12,856 bases of DNA from an uncultured Coriobacteriaceae bacterium (GTDB taxonomy: Bacteria > Actinomycetota > Coriobacteriia > Coriobacteriales > UMGS124). The stretch is taken from NCBI GenBank assembly GCA_900539345.1, contig UQBS01000071.1, forward strand, positions 1 to 12,856, in the 5' to 3' direction. The position numbers and the translations under genes are program-made. The notes under the pieces are model-generated. The model was not told the origin of the DNA. It worked only from the letters and a program-made list of their open reading frames with translations, and did no database searches. Below are positions 1 to 5,955 of the stretch, piece by piece (within the stretch, counting starts at the first letter, position 1; every line of letters begins with the position of its first letter).

Positions 1-21
1 TCAAGCACACCTACACTTTAG

Positions 22-52
22 TTACCATAGGCCTACTTTTTTGCACTATATT
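22..52 (+). promoter_or_regulatory. Possible promoter of the AraC-family gene
   Basis: A TATATT hexamer at 47-52 (5 of 6 matches to TATAAT) lies 43 nt before the chosen start codon, with a weak TTACCA at 22-27 as the -35, 19 nt away. The stretch 1-80 is clearly more AT-rich than the rest of the window, as expected of a promoter. The -35 match is poor, so only the -10 and the base composition support the call. Confidence 0.3.
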
Positions 53-94
53 TTTTGCCTTTTGGACTATCTCTCTTCACAACCGGAGGCGATC

Positions 95-1102
95 ATGTTT
101 GAGGCTCACAACGCCGAGGAGCTGCGCATGTTTGTCTTGCATGAGCTTGGAATGCAGGCAAACCAAGACACGGCATGCACAACGTATACCAATGAACGAG
201 GTGATTACCTGCGCCTTTATGGTGAGCCTGGACTCTATGAGTTTGGAATGGCCGACTATCGAATCGACCATGACTTCTCTGCCCGCTTCTCATACGACCA
301 GGAAATCCTTCGGTTTGGAGCGATGTACGAAGGCCGCACGTTCTTTCAGATGGAGGGAGAGCGGCAGTCGTCGTTTCTTCCCTCCGTCTTTGTGACATAT
401 GAGAGGGACGTGCGCGGCGTGCAGGAATGGCATCAAGGGCAGCACCTTTGTGGGGCGGAATTCAGCCTGTATCCAGCATTTTTCGAAACAGCCCGCAAAA
501 AGTACGCGGCGCACTATACGCGGCCGCTCCACCAGGCACTCGAACCAAACCGCACCTACCGCTTCATGCCCATGAACGCCGTTGCCGCCATGGAGCGGCT
601 CATCGAAGCCGACCGCTCCGGTAGACTCGGCCCCCTCGCAGTGCAGGGAGCAGCGCTCGAGGCGCTTGACGCCATCATGGAGGCGGCAGGTCACGCGGGA
701 ACCGAAAGCCCCTTCTGCCCAGCAACCGCAAAAGGCCGATATCCACTCTCCACAGGACGCAGGGCAGAGTTCTCTACCGACGAGCTCTATCTCATTGAAC
801 GGGCACGCGACACGCTCGACCGCACCTACACGCACCCCCGCACAATAGAGGCACTCGCAAAGGACCTCGGCCTCAGCCCGCAGAAACTCAAAACAGGCTT
901 CCAGCGCTTGTACCACACCACACCTGGACGGTACGTCGCCAACCTGCGGATGACACAAGGCGCCCTGCTGCTGCGTACCACCGACGTGTGCGTGGAAGTC
1001 ATCTCCACCCGCGTGGGCTATGCCCACCCTTCAAACTTCATCAAGGCATTCCGGCGTGCCTACAGCTGCACTCCCGCCCAGTACCGCAGGCAAGAACGTT
1101 AG
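95..1102 (+). CDS. AraC-family transcriptional regulator
   Basis: The protein is a 335-residue cytoplasmic DNA-binding regulator. Its C-terminal ~105 residues (about 228-332) form the double helix-turn-helix AraC domain: a first helix-turn-helix around IEALAKDLGLSPQKLKTGFQ, and the family signature near the end with VGYAHPSNFIKAFRRAYSCTPAQYR. The N-terminal ~200 residues are divergent and presumably bind an effector; I recognise no specific ligand fold. The ATG at 95 is chosen over an upstream in-frame codon at 41 because GGAGG at 85-89 sits 5 nt before it, while nothing resembling a ribosome binding site precedes 41. Its stop lies 80 nt before pepC on the same strand. That gap has no hairpin, so co-transcription with pepC is possible; a GATAAT at 1136-1141 could also give pepC its own promoter. 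The regulated genes cannot be named. Confidence 0.9.
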   Translation: MFEAHNAEELRMFVLHELGMQANQDTACTTYTNERGDYLRLYGEPGLYEFGMADYRIDHDFSARFSYDQEILRFGAMYEGRTFFQMEGERQSSFLPSVFVTYERDVRGVQEWHQGQHLCGAEFSLYPAFFETARKKYAAHYTRPLHQALEPNRTYRFMPMNAVAAMERLIEADRSGRLGPLAVQGAALEALDAIMEAAGHAGTESPFCPATAKGRYPLSTGRRAEFSTDELYLIERARDTLDRTYTHPRTIEALAKDLGLSPQKLKTGFQRLYHTTPGRYVANLRMTQGALLLRTTDVCVEVISTRVGYAHPSNFIKAFRRAYSCTPAQYRRQER

Positions 1103-1182
1103 GCAATACCGCACATCGCGCCCAAACATCTGCGCGATAATGGCGTGCGTCAATTCCAATCGCGAAAGGACGGCATCGAACC

Positions 1183-2661
1183 ATGGAGAACGAACCGAAC
1201 GCAAGCCTCGGCATCACGGAAGGCGCAGTTGAGGCGTGGCATGCGTCGCTGGGGGACTTTGCGCCCTACACGGTTGCGCGCAACGCGGCGACCTCGGCGG
1301 GGGTGAGGGCGGCGGCGAAGAACCCCCTGCCCTACCGCGTGTACCACGACACGTACTCGGTGAGTCTCACGCCCACCGGCGACGTCACCAACCAGCGCAA
1401 GAGCGGCCGCTGCTGGCTGTTCTCGGCGCTCAACGTGGTGCGCGACCGCATGATGAGCACGTTGGGAACCACGAAGCTCGAGCTTTCCCAGGCCTACCTG
1501 CAGTTTTGGGACAAGCTTGAGAAGAGCGCGTCCTTCCTCGACGAGATGATCCGCCTGGCCGGCAGACCCATCGACGACCGCGAGGTAGTGTACTGGCTGC
1601 AGGAACCCGCAAGCGACGGCGGCTGGTGGGATGCCGCCGCGGCGCTCATCGACAAATACGGCGTGATGCCCAAGGCCTGCATGCCCGACACGGCCAATTC
1701 CCAGGCGACCTCCGACATGGACGAAGTACTCTTCCGCAAGCTGAGGCAATGCGCCATGGAGCTGAGGGCCGCCGTAGCCATGGACGCGGCGCCTGAAGAG
1801 CTCGCGCAGATGAAGGGTGCCATGCTAGCCGACGTCTACCGCATCCTGGCAGTAAGCCTGGGCGAGCCACCTGCGCGCTTCAGCTTCGAGTACATCGCCG
1901 ACGCCCGCAAGGACGAGGAGAAGGACAAGGCAAGTGAGTCGGCCGCCGCGGACGCTCCCGCCCCCGGCTCACCCGAGGCCCTCATGGCCAAGAAGGCCAA
2001 GGACTCCCAGCCTGAGAACTTCACACGTATCGAAGACGTCACGCCGCAGGAATTCTTCGCCCGCTACGCCGGCGTGCGCATGTCCGACTTCATCAACCTG
2101 GGCAACGTCCCTGGTCAGACGCGCCCCTACGGCTCCATCCTGCAGCTCGAACACCAAGGCTCGATTGCCGGCGTGCCCATCCGCATGCTCAACGTGCCGA
2201 TTGACGTACTCAAGGACGCCGTGATTGCCCAGCTCAAGGCCGGCCACCCCGCATGGATGGCGTGCGACGTGCTCAAGAACATGGACCGCACCGACGAGTC
2301 CGGCCTGCTCGACACCGAGACGCTCGACTACGAAGCCCTCTTCGGCATGCACTTCGGCATGGACAAGGCCACGAGCTTCGACGCGCGTGAAACCGAACTC
2401 AACCACGCCATGACGTTCCAGGGCGTCAACCTCGATGCCGCCGGCAAGCCCACAGCCTGGCGCGTGGAAAACAGCTGGGGCAAGGACGCCTGCAAGGACG
2501 GCTACTTCATCATCACCGACCGCTGGTTTGACGCCTACGTGGGCCAGGCCATCGTGCACCGCGACTACGTGCCTGCCGACATCGCAGCCGCCTGGGACGA
2601 CCCCGCGACCCCCGTCGTGCACATGGACCCCTGGTCGCCCATGTTCGGCAACAGCGACTAA
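1183..2661 (+). CDS. pepC: Aminopeptidase C (bleomycin hydrolase family, peptidase C1B)
   Basis: This is a cytoplasmic papain-fold thiol aminopeptidase that trims N-terminal residues from peptides; the family forms hexameric barrels with the active sites inside. The papain-type active site is visible: Q71 six residues before C77 in QRKSGRCWLF, H408 in LNHAMTFQGV, and N430 in WRVENSWG. The length of 492 residues exceeds the usual ~440-450. The excess lies in a low-complexity Ala/Glu/Lys/Pro stretch at about 240-286, between the FEYIADARKD and TPQEFF segments. The ATG at 1183 follows AAAGGA at 1165-1170 with a rather long 12-nt spacing; the N-terminal sequence after it is family-like. No signal peptide is present. 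A nested hairpin downstream probably ends the transcript. The role would be use of peptides for nutrition and turnover. The family call is firm. Confidence 0.95.
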   Translation: MENEPNASLGITEGAVEAWHASLGDFAPYTVARNAATSAGVRAAAKNPLPYRVYHDTYSVSLTPTGDVTNQRKSGRCWLFSALNVVRDRMMSTLGTTKLELSQAYLQFWDKLEKSASFLDEMIRLAGRPIDDREVVYWLQEPASDGGWWDAAAALIDKYGVMPKACMPDTANSQATSDMDEVLFRKLRQCAMELRAAVAMDAAPEELAQMKGAMLADVYRILAVSLGEPPARFSFEYIADARKDEEKDKASESAAADAPAPGSPEALMAKKAKDSQPENFTRIEDVTPQEFFARYAGVRMSDFINLGNVPGQTRPYGSILQLEHQGSIAGVPIRMLNVPIDVLKDAVIAQLKAGHPAWMACDVLKNMDRTDESGLLDTETLDYEALFGMHFGMDKATSFDARETELNHAMTFQGVNLDAAGKPTAWRVENSWGKDACKDGYFIITDRWFDAYVGQAIVHRDYVPADIAAAWDDPATPVVHMDPWSPMFGNSD

Positions 2662-2720
2662 CGACGCATCAAACACGCAGGTCAGACGCACCAAACGCGC
2701 CTGATGCGCCAAGATACTCA

Positions 2721-2770
2721 GGCCGCCGGACCGGGGTGCATGGCACCTAGTGGGACCGGCGGCCTTCTTG
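2721..2770 (+). terminator. Hairpin terminator after pepC
   Basis: A perfect 9-bp stem GGCCGCCGG (2721-2729) / CCGGCGGCC (2756-2764) encloses a second 5-bp stem GGTGC/GCACC (2735-2739 / 2743-2747). The stem is followed by TTCTTG, a short and imperfect T-run. It starts 59 nt after the pepC stop. Termination could be incomplete, which matters for the region downstream. Confidence 0.6.
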
Positions 2771-2959
2771 CTGCCCGCCGTACGGTTTAAGCCTTGGGCA
2801 AGTCCTCTGCAGCGTTTCTCGGCGAGCGCCCGCCGCCATGTTGCCTGCCGCGCGGCGCATGTGTCAGACAGCGCGACCGCACCAAGGAAGCGACTATTGT
2901 GAAGACGCCGGTCCGTCTGATTGTCCCGTGTGTCGATAGGGCAGAATTCATCACGCAAT
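2771..2959 (+). other. Gene-free stretch ahead of an intrinsic terminator
   Basis: I recognise no conserved gene or known riboswitch or RNA class here. The only coding hint is a GTG at 2899, preceded by AAGGA at 2884-2888 (10-nt spacing). It opens a 33-codon frame that runs through the hairpin at 2960-2988 and stops with TAG at 2998-3000, at the end of the T-run. The residues look like no known family. Because a strong terminator closes the stretch, something here is presumably transcribed: a small RNA, a leader RNA, or pepC read-through. Confidence 0.35.
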
Positions 2960-2998
2960 GCGAGCGGAACCAGACTCGGCCCGCTCGCTCTATTTTTT
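2960..2998 (+). terminator. Intrinsic terminator with no assigned upstream gene
   Basis: A perfect 8-bp stem GCGAGCGG (2960-2967) / CCGCTCGC (2981-2988) with a 13-nt loop is followed by TCTATTTTTT, ending in six T. This is one of the clearest terminators in the window. It lies about 300 nt after pepC and only 11 nt before the ribosome binding site of the small frame at 3023. It is either a back-up terminator for pepC, the end of a small RNA, or a conditional terminator in a leader of the exporter gene. Confidence 0.75.
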
Positions 2999-3022
2999 AG
3001 CTACTCAGAAAGGAGTTCCGCC

Positions 3023-3139
3023 GTGGCAGCGTCCATCGCAGCTGTTTATCGTCATCTGCGCCGCATCAACTCGCTGCGCGCCCACAGGACTCCCCTTTTT
3101 CTGACGGCTTCTCCTCAGCTCTCCTCGATGCTCATCTGA
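3023..3139 (+). CDS. Small upstream ORF, candidate leader peptide of the exporter
   Basis: A GTG start at 3023 has an excellent ribosome binding site, AAAGGAG at 3009-3015 with 7-nt spacing. It opens a 38-codon frame ending with TGA at 3137-3139. The peptide is basic in its first half (RHLRRINSLRAHR) and Leu/Ser-rich in its second half; it has no signal peptide and no membrane segment. I recognise no family. It stops 28 nt before the hairpin at 3168-3210 and 112 nt before the DHA2 exporter gene on the same strand. This layout is like leader peptides that control resistance or efflux genes through ribosome position. The start site is well supported by sequence; the regulatory role is inference. 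It could instead be a small protein of unrelated function or a chance frame. Confidence 0.45.
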   Translation: MAASIAAVYRHLRRINSLRAHRTPLFLTASPQLSSMLI

Positions 3140-3167
3140 GTTTTCCGGACCAACCCATATCTCATAT

Positions 3168-3210
3168 AAGAAAGGGCGGAAGCCGCAACCCACGCGGCCC
3201 TGCCCTTCTT
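3168..3210 (+). promoter_or_regulatory. Hairpin in the leader of the exporter gene
   Basis: AAGAAAGGGC (3168-3177) pairs with GCCCTTCTT (3202-3210) with one bulged base, and CCGC (3183-3186) pairs with GCGG (3194-3197) inside it. The right arm ends in CTTCTT, a poor T-run, so it could be a weak attenuator or a structure that affects access to the downstream start. CGGCTTCT at 3105-3112, inside the small upstream ORF, can pair instead with GGAAGCCG at 3178-3185 in the hairpin's left arm, giving a mutually exclusive fold. A TATAAG at 3165-3170 overlaps the left arm and could alternatively be a -10 element for the exporter; its -35 region is poor. Confidence 0.45.
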
Positions 3211-3250
3211 GCACCCCGGACACACTCAGCATCGTCAAGGAGCTCATCGC

Positions 3251-4738
3251 ATGTCGCAAACAACTGAAAACCAGGGCCTCACGCCCGAGACGGCCGCGCC
3301 TGCAACGGCCGCTACCGCCGCTGCGCCGCACGGTGGCGTCACTGCGGCGCAAATTCGCACTGTGGGCGTCGTCGTTCTTGGCGCTTTCCTGGCGCTGCTC
3401 AACCAGACCGTCATGTCGCCGGCGCTGCCCGTCATCATGGCCGACTTCGGCATCGAGGCTGGTACCGCCCAGTGGATCATGTCCATCTACCCCCTGGTCA
3501 GCGGCATCATGGTGCCTATTTCCGCCTTCCTCATCGACCGCTTCTCCACTCGTGCGCTCTTCTTCAGCGCCACCGGCGTGTTCGCAGCGGGCACCCTCCT
3601 GTGCGCCATCGCCCCGAGCTTTGGCCCCCTCATCGTGGGACGCGTTCTGCAGGCCGCGAGCTCAGGCGTGCTGTTACCCCTGGTAGCCGTCGTGCCGCTG
3701 CTCGTGTTCCCCGTTGAGAAGCGCGGCACTGCCATGGGTCTGGCCGGCATCGTCATGGCCGCCGGCCCCGCCGTGGGCCCGGTCGTGGGTGGCGCGGTGA
3801 TTGACTCGTTCGGCTGGCGCGTCATGCTCGGCGCCATCGTGCCGCTGGCACTCATCGTTCTTGCCTGCGGCGTCGTCTTCCTCAAGAACGTGGGCGGGCG
3901 CAAGAACCCGCAGCTCGACGTGGCCTCCGTCATCCTCTCCACCGTCGCCTTCGGCGGCCTGCTCTACGGCTTCTCGAGCGCGTCTTCGCTGGGCTGGACG
4001 AACCCGATCGTCCTGGTCAGCATCGTTGCCGGCATCGTGTGCCTCGCGTGCTTCGTGCGCCGCAGCCTGCGCATCGAGAACCCCCTGCTCGAGCTCACCA
4101 CGCTCAAGACGCCGAGCTTCCGCACCGCCGCACTCGTCGTCACGCTCATCAATGCCGCATGCCTCGTCACCAACACCACGCTGCCCATCCTGCTGCAAAC
4201 TGCCCTAGGCGCCAGCGCTTTTGAGACCGGCATGGTCATGCTGCCCGCCGCTGCCGTAGGCATCGTGCTGAGCCCGGTGGCAGGCATGGTGTTCGACCGT
4301 TTCGGGCCGCGCGCCATCTCCGTTGCAGGCCTTGCGCTTATGACGGTCGCCCTCTTCATGTTCTCCGGTGCCGATGAAAACATGTCGGTCGTGACGGCCA
4401 CCGTGCTGTGCGGCATGCAGGCCTGCGGTCAGTCGATGGCCAACATGCCCGTCAACACTTGGGGCGTCAACGCCCTGCGCGACGACCTCATCGCCCACGG
4501 CAACGCCATTGCCAACACCGGCCGCCAGGTAGCCGGCGGCCTGGCCACCGCCCTCATCGTGACCGCCATGACGGGCGTCACCTCTGCTCAAATTGCAAGC
4601 GGTGTCGAGGTTGCCGCCGCGACGGCTGCCGGCGTGGGCAGCGCCTACTTCATCTGCGGCTGCATCGGCGCCGTGGCCCTCGTCTTCGCCATCTTCTGCG
4701 TGAAGCACCCCAAGCACCCAGCCAAGCAGACTGCCTAA
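3251..4738 (+). CDS. DHA2-family (14-TMS) MFS drug/H+ antiporter
   Basis: This is a 495-residue inner-membrane exporter of the major facilitator superfamily, expected to expel drugs or other amphipathic compounds in exchange for protons. I count 14 hydrophobic segments from residue ~37 to ~488, the number typical of the DHA2 (EmrB/QacA/LmrB) group. Motifs are visible: LNQTVMSPALP at 50-60 (equivalent of the DHA2 LDxTxVNVALP motif), the loop 2-3 motif DRFSTR at 96-101, motif B arginine R131 in VGRVLQAASSG, and antiporter motif C GPAVGPVVGG at about 172-181. The ATG at 3251 is chosen because AAGGAG at 3237-3242 precedes it by 8 nt; an in-frame upstream codon at 3209 falls in the leader hairpin and lacks such a site. 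The Ala/Thr-rich first 30 residues form a cytoplasmic tail. Substrates cannot be read from the sequence. The leader region upstream suggests inducible expression. Confidence 0.93.
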   Translation: MSQTTENQGLTPETAAPATAATAAAPHGGVTAAQIRTVGVVVLGAFLALLNQTVMSPALPVIMADFGIEAGTAQWIMSIYPLVSGIMVPISAFLIDRFSTRALFFSATGVFAAGTLLCAIAPSFGPLIVGRVLQAASSGVLLPLVAVVPLLVFPVEKRGTAMGLAGIVMAAGPAVGPVVGGAVIDSFGWRVMLGAIVPLALIVLACGVVFLKNVGGRKNPQLDVASVILSTVAFGGLLYGFSSASSLGWTNPIVLVSIVAGIVCLACFVRRSLRIENPLLELTTLKTPSFRTAALVVTLINAACLVTNTTLPILLQTALGASAFETGMVMLPAAAVGIVLSPVAGMVFDRFGPRAISVAGLALMTVALFMFSGADENMSVVTATVLCGMQACGQSMANMPVNTWGVNALRDDLIAHGNAIANTGRQVAGGLATALIVTAMTGVTSAQIASGVEVAAATAAGVGSAYFICGCIGAVALVFAIFCVKHPKHPAKQTA

Positions 4739-4745
4739 ATGACAC

Positions 4746-4783
4746 AACGGGGCGGGTGTGCAATAGCTACTCGCCCCGTTTTC
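4746..4783 (+). terminator. Intrinsic terminator of the exporter gene
   Basis: A perfect 9-bp stem AACGGGGCG (4746-4754) / CGCCCCGTT (4772-4780) is followed by TT, so that TTTT (4779-4782) closes it. It begins 7 nt after the exporter stop. Confidence 0.88.
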
Positions 4784-4790
4784 ATCCCTC

Positions 4791-4843
4791 AAACGCAAAT
4801 GGGCCCTCCCATGCCAACGAAACCGCGCGGGAGGGCCTTGCTC
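4791..4843 (-). terminator. Hairpin terminator of the C39-like gene (repeat copy 1)
   Basis: On the minus strand GGCCCTCCC and GGGAGGGCC (4829-4837 / 4802-4810) form a perfect 9-bp stem followed by CATTTGCGTTT. It lies 100 nt after the stop of the minus-strand C39-like gene, back to back with the exporter's terminator. The 53-nt element is repeated almost exactly at 5849-5900, behind the flavoprotein gene. The T-run is interrupted, so termination strength is uncertain, but its place behind two genes in the same orientation supports the role. Confidence 0.7.
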
Positions 4844-4942
4844 GCTGGCACAGAGGGACGGGTGCAGCATGTCATCCGAATATAGGGGAGATATCGCCGC
4901 ATTATGGGGGTTCCCCAGCCGCCATGACGACGGTATGAATCT

Positions 4943-5689
4943 CTAGTCCATGTGGAACAGGCCGTCGACATCGAACTTCACGCTTTGGGTTATCTCAATC
5001 CCAAAGTGATCGTAGATAACGCCGTCCCCGTCCATATCAATCCAGCGCTCGGCAAGTTCGTCGGCGTATAGCAGGGTGTGGCCCACACAAGCAGGATCGT
5101 TGAATATAAAGTACGGCTTATCCGGGTCATCGCAGTATCCCACACATATGACCCAATGACCCTCTACCAGGTATGTGTCCGCACGCGCGGGATCATCGAC
5201 GTTATAGCTCCCGTCATCAGCGGACGACCATGCCTGCAACGCCATCATGACAGGATGGCCCGCATCAAGTGCAGCGCGAAGTTCCTCGAGTGACCAGTGC
5301 TCAGAGGCGGCAAATGCCACGTCGTTCTCCGCGAGATACCCCACGATGAAGCCAGGCGGAGTACCCTTCTCGGGCGTCGTACCAAGCAGCTCCTCGTAGC
5401 GCGTGAGATTCAGGTCGGCAGCGTACGGGTCGAGCCAATTCATGAGCATCTGCACGCATGTCGCTCCGCAGGTGTACCCACCGTACTGCCTTAACGCTGG
5501 GATTTCGATATACACATCAGCATTCGCGAGAGACCCATCATAGATGGATGTGTCTACCGAAGAGCTGTTCCCCGAGGGCGCATCGCCCGAAGAAGCGAAC
5601 CCCTGCGCGGGAAATGCCAGCAATCCCACCAGCAGCACAAGAGACAGGTAGGAGCAGAACGGGAAGCTCGTCTTGCATGTTCTCATCAC
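4943..5689 (-). CDS. Secreted C39-like cysteine peptidase (Peptidase_C39_2 type)
   Basis: This is a 247-248 residue exported protein with a classical signal peptide: basic MMRTCK, hydrophobic LSLVLLVGLLAF, and a likely cleavage after FPAQGFA near residue 32. The mature part has a papain-like C39 fold pattern: Q68 six residues before C74 in QYGGYTCGATC, H178 in VEGHWVICVGYCDD, and D198 in FIFNDPACVGHT. The expected Gln/Cys/His/Asp set is therefore intact. Extra cysteines (C78, C182, C186, C201) could form disulfides outside the cell. There is no ABC-transporter domain, so it is not a bacteriocin-processing exporter. The target is unknown; cell-wall peptides or a secreted substrate are possible. 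The start is either GTG at 5689 or ATG at 5686; AGAGGA at 5697-5702 (read on minus) is 7 nt from the GTG and 10 from the ATG. It appears monocistronic. Confidence 0.8.
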   Translation of the reverse strand: MMRTCKTSFPFCSYLSLVLLVGLLAFPAQGFASSGDAPSGNSSSVDTSIYDGSLANADVYIEIPALRQYGGYTCGATCVQMLMNWLDPYAADLNLTRYEELLGTTPEKGTPPGFIVGYLAENDVAFAASEHWSLEELRAALDAGHPVMMALQAWSSADDGSYNVDDPARADTYLVEGHWVICVGYCDDPDKPYFIFNDPACVGHTLLYADELAERWIDMDGDGVIYDHFGIEITQSVKFDVDGLFHMD

Positions 5690-5848
5690 CGGGCCATCCT
5701 CTCACTCGGCCGGCCCATCCATATAAGCGCGCCGGCTCCCATCACATGGCACACGAACAGCTTTGCCCAGCATACCAGGCAACCCGAGCACTCGAATCCA
5801 TACCAGTAAAATTAAGGTATCGGCATTCTAGATAGGCCCCATCCCCCC

Positions 5849-5900
5849 AAACGCAAAGGGCCCTCTCGCGCCAACGAAACCGCGCGGGAGGGCCTTGCTC
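5849..5900 (-). terminator. Hairpin terminator of the flavoprotein gene (repeat copy 2)
   Basis: This is the second copy of the element at 4791-4843, differing by one deleted T, one C-to-T and a two-base change (AT to GC). On the minus strand GGCCCTC/GAGGGCC gives 7 bp, then one mismatch and CGCGC/GCGCG another 5 bp, followed by CTTTGCGTTT. It starts 56 nt after the flavoprotein stop. Confidence 0.7.
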
Positions 5901-5955
5901 TGTACGTGCGTTGCGAACCTCAGCGTCCTAAGCCGCCAGGAAGCGCTCGTTTCTC

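Noticed and set aside
4687..4942. A plus-strand gene running from the exporter's end across its terminator
   Set aside because: The frame crosses two intrinsic terminators and has neither a start signal nor a conserved domain.
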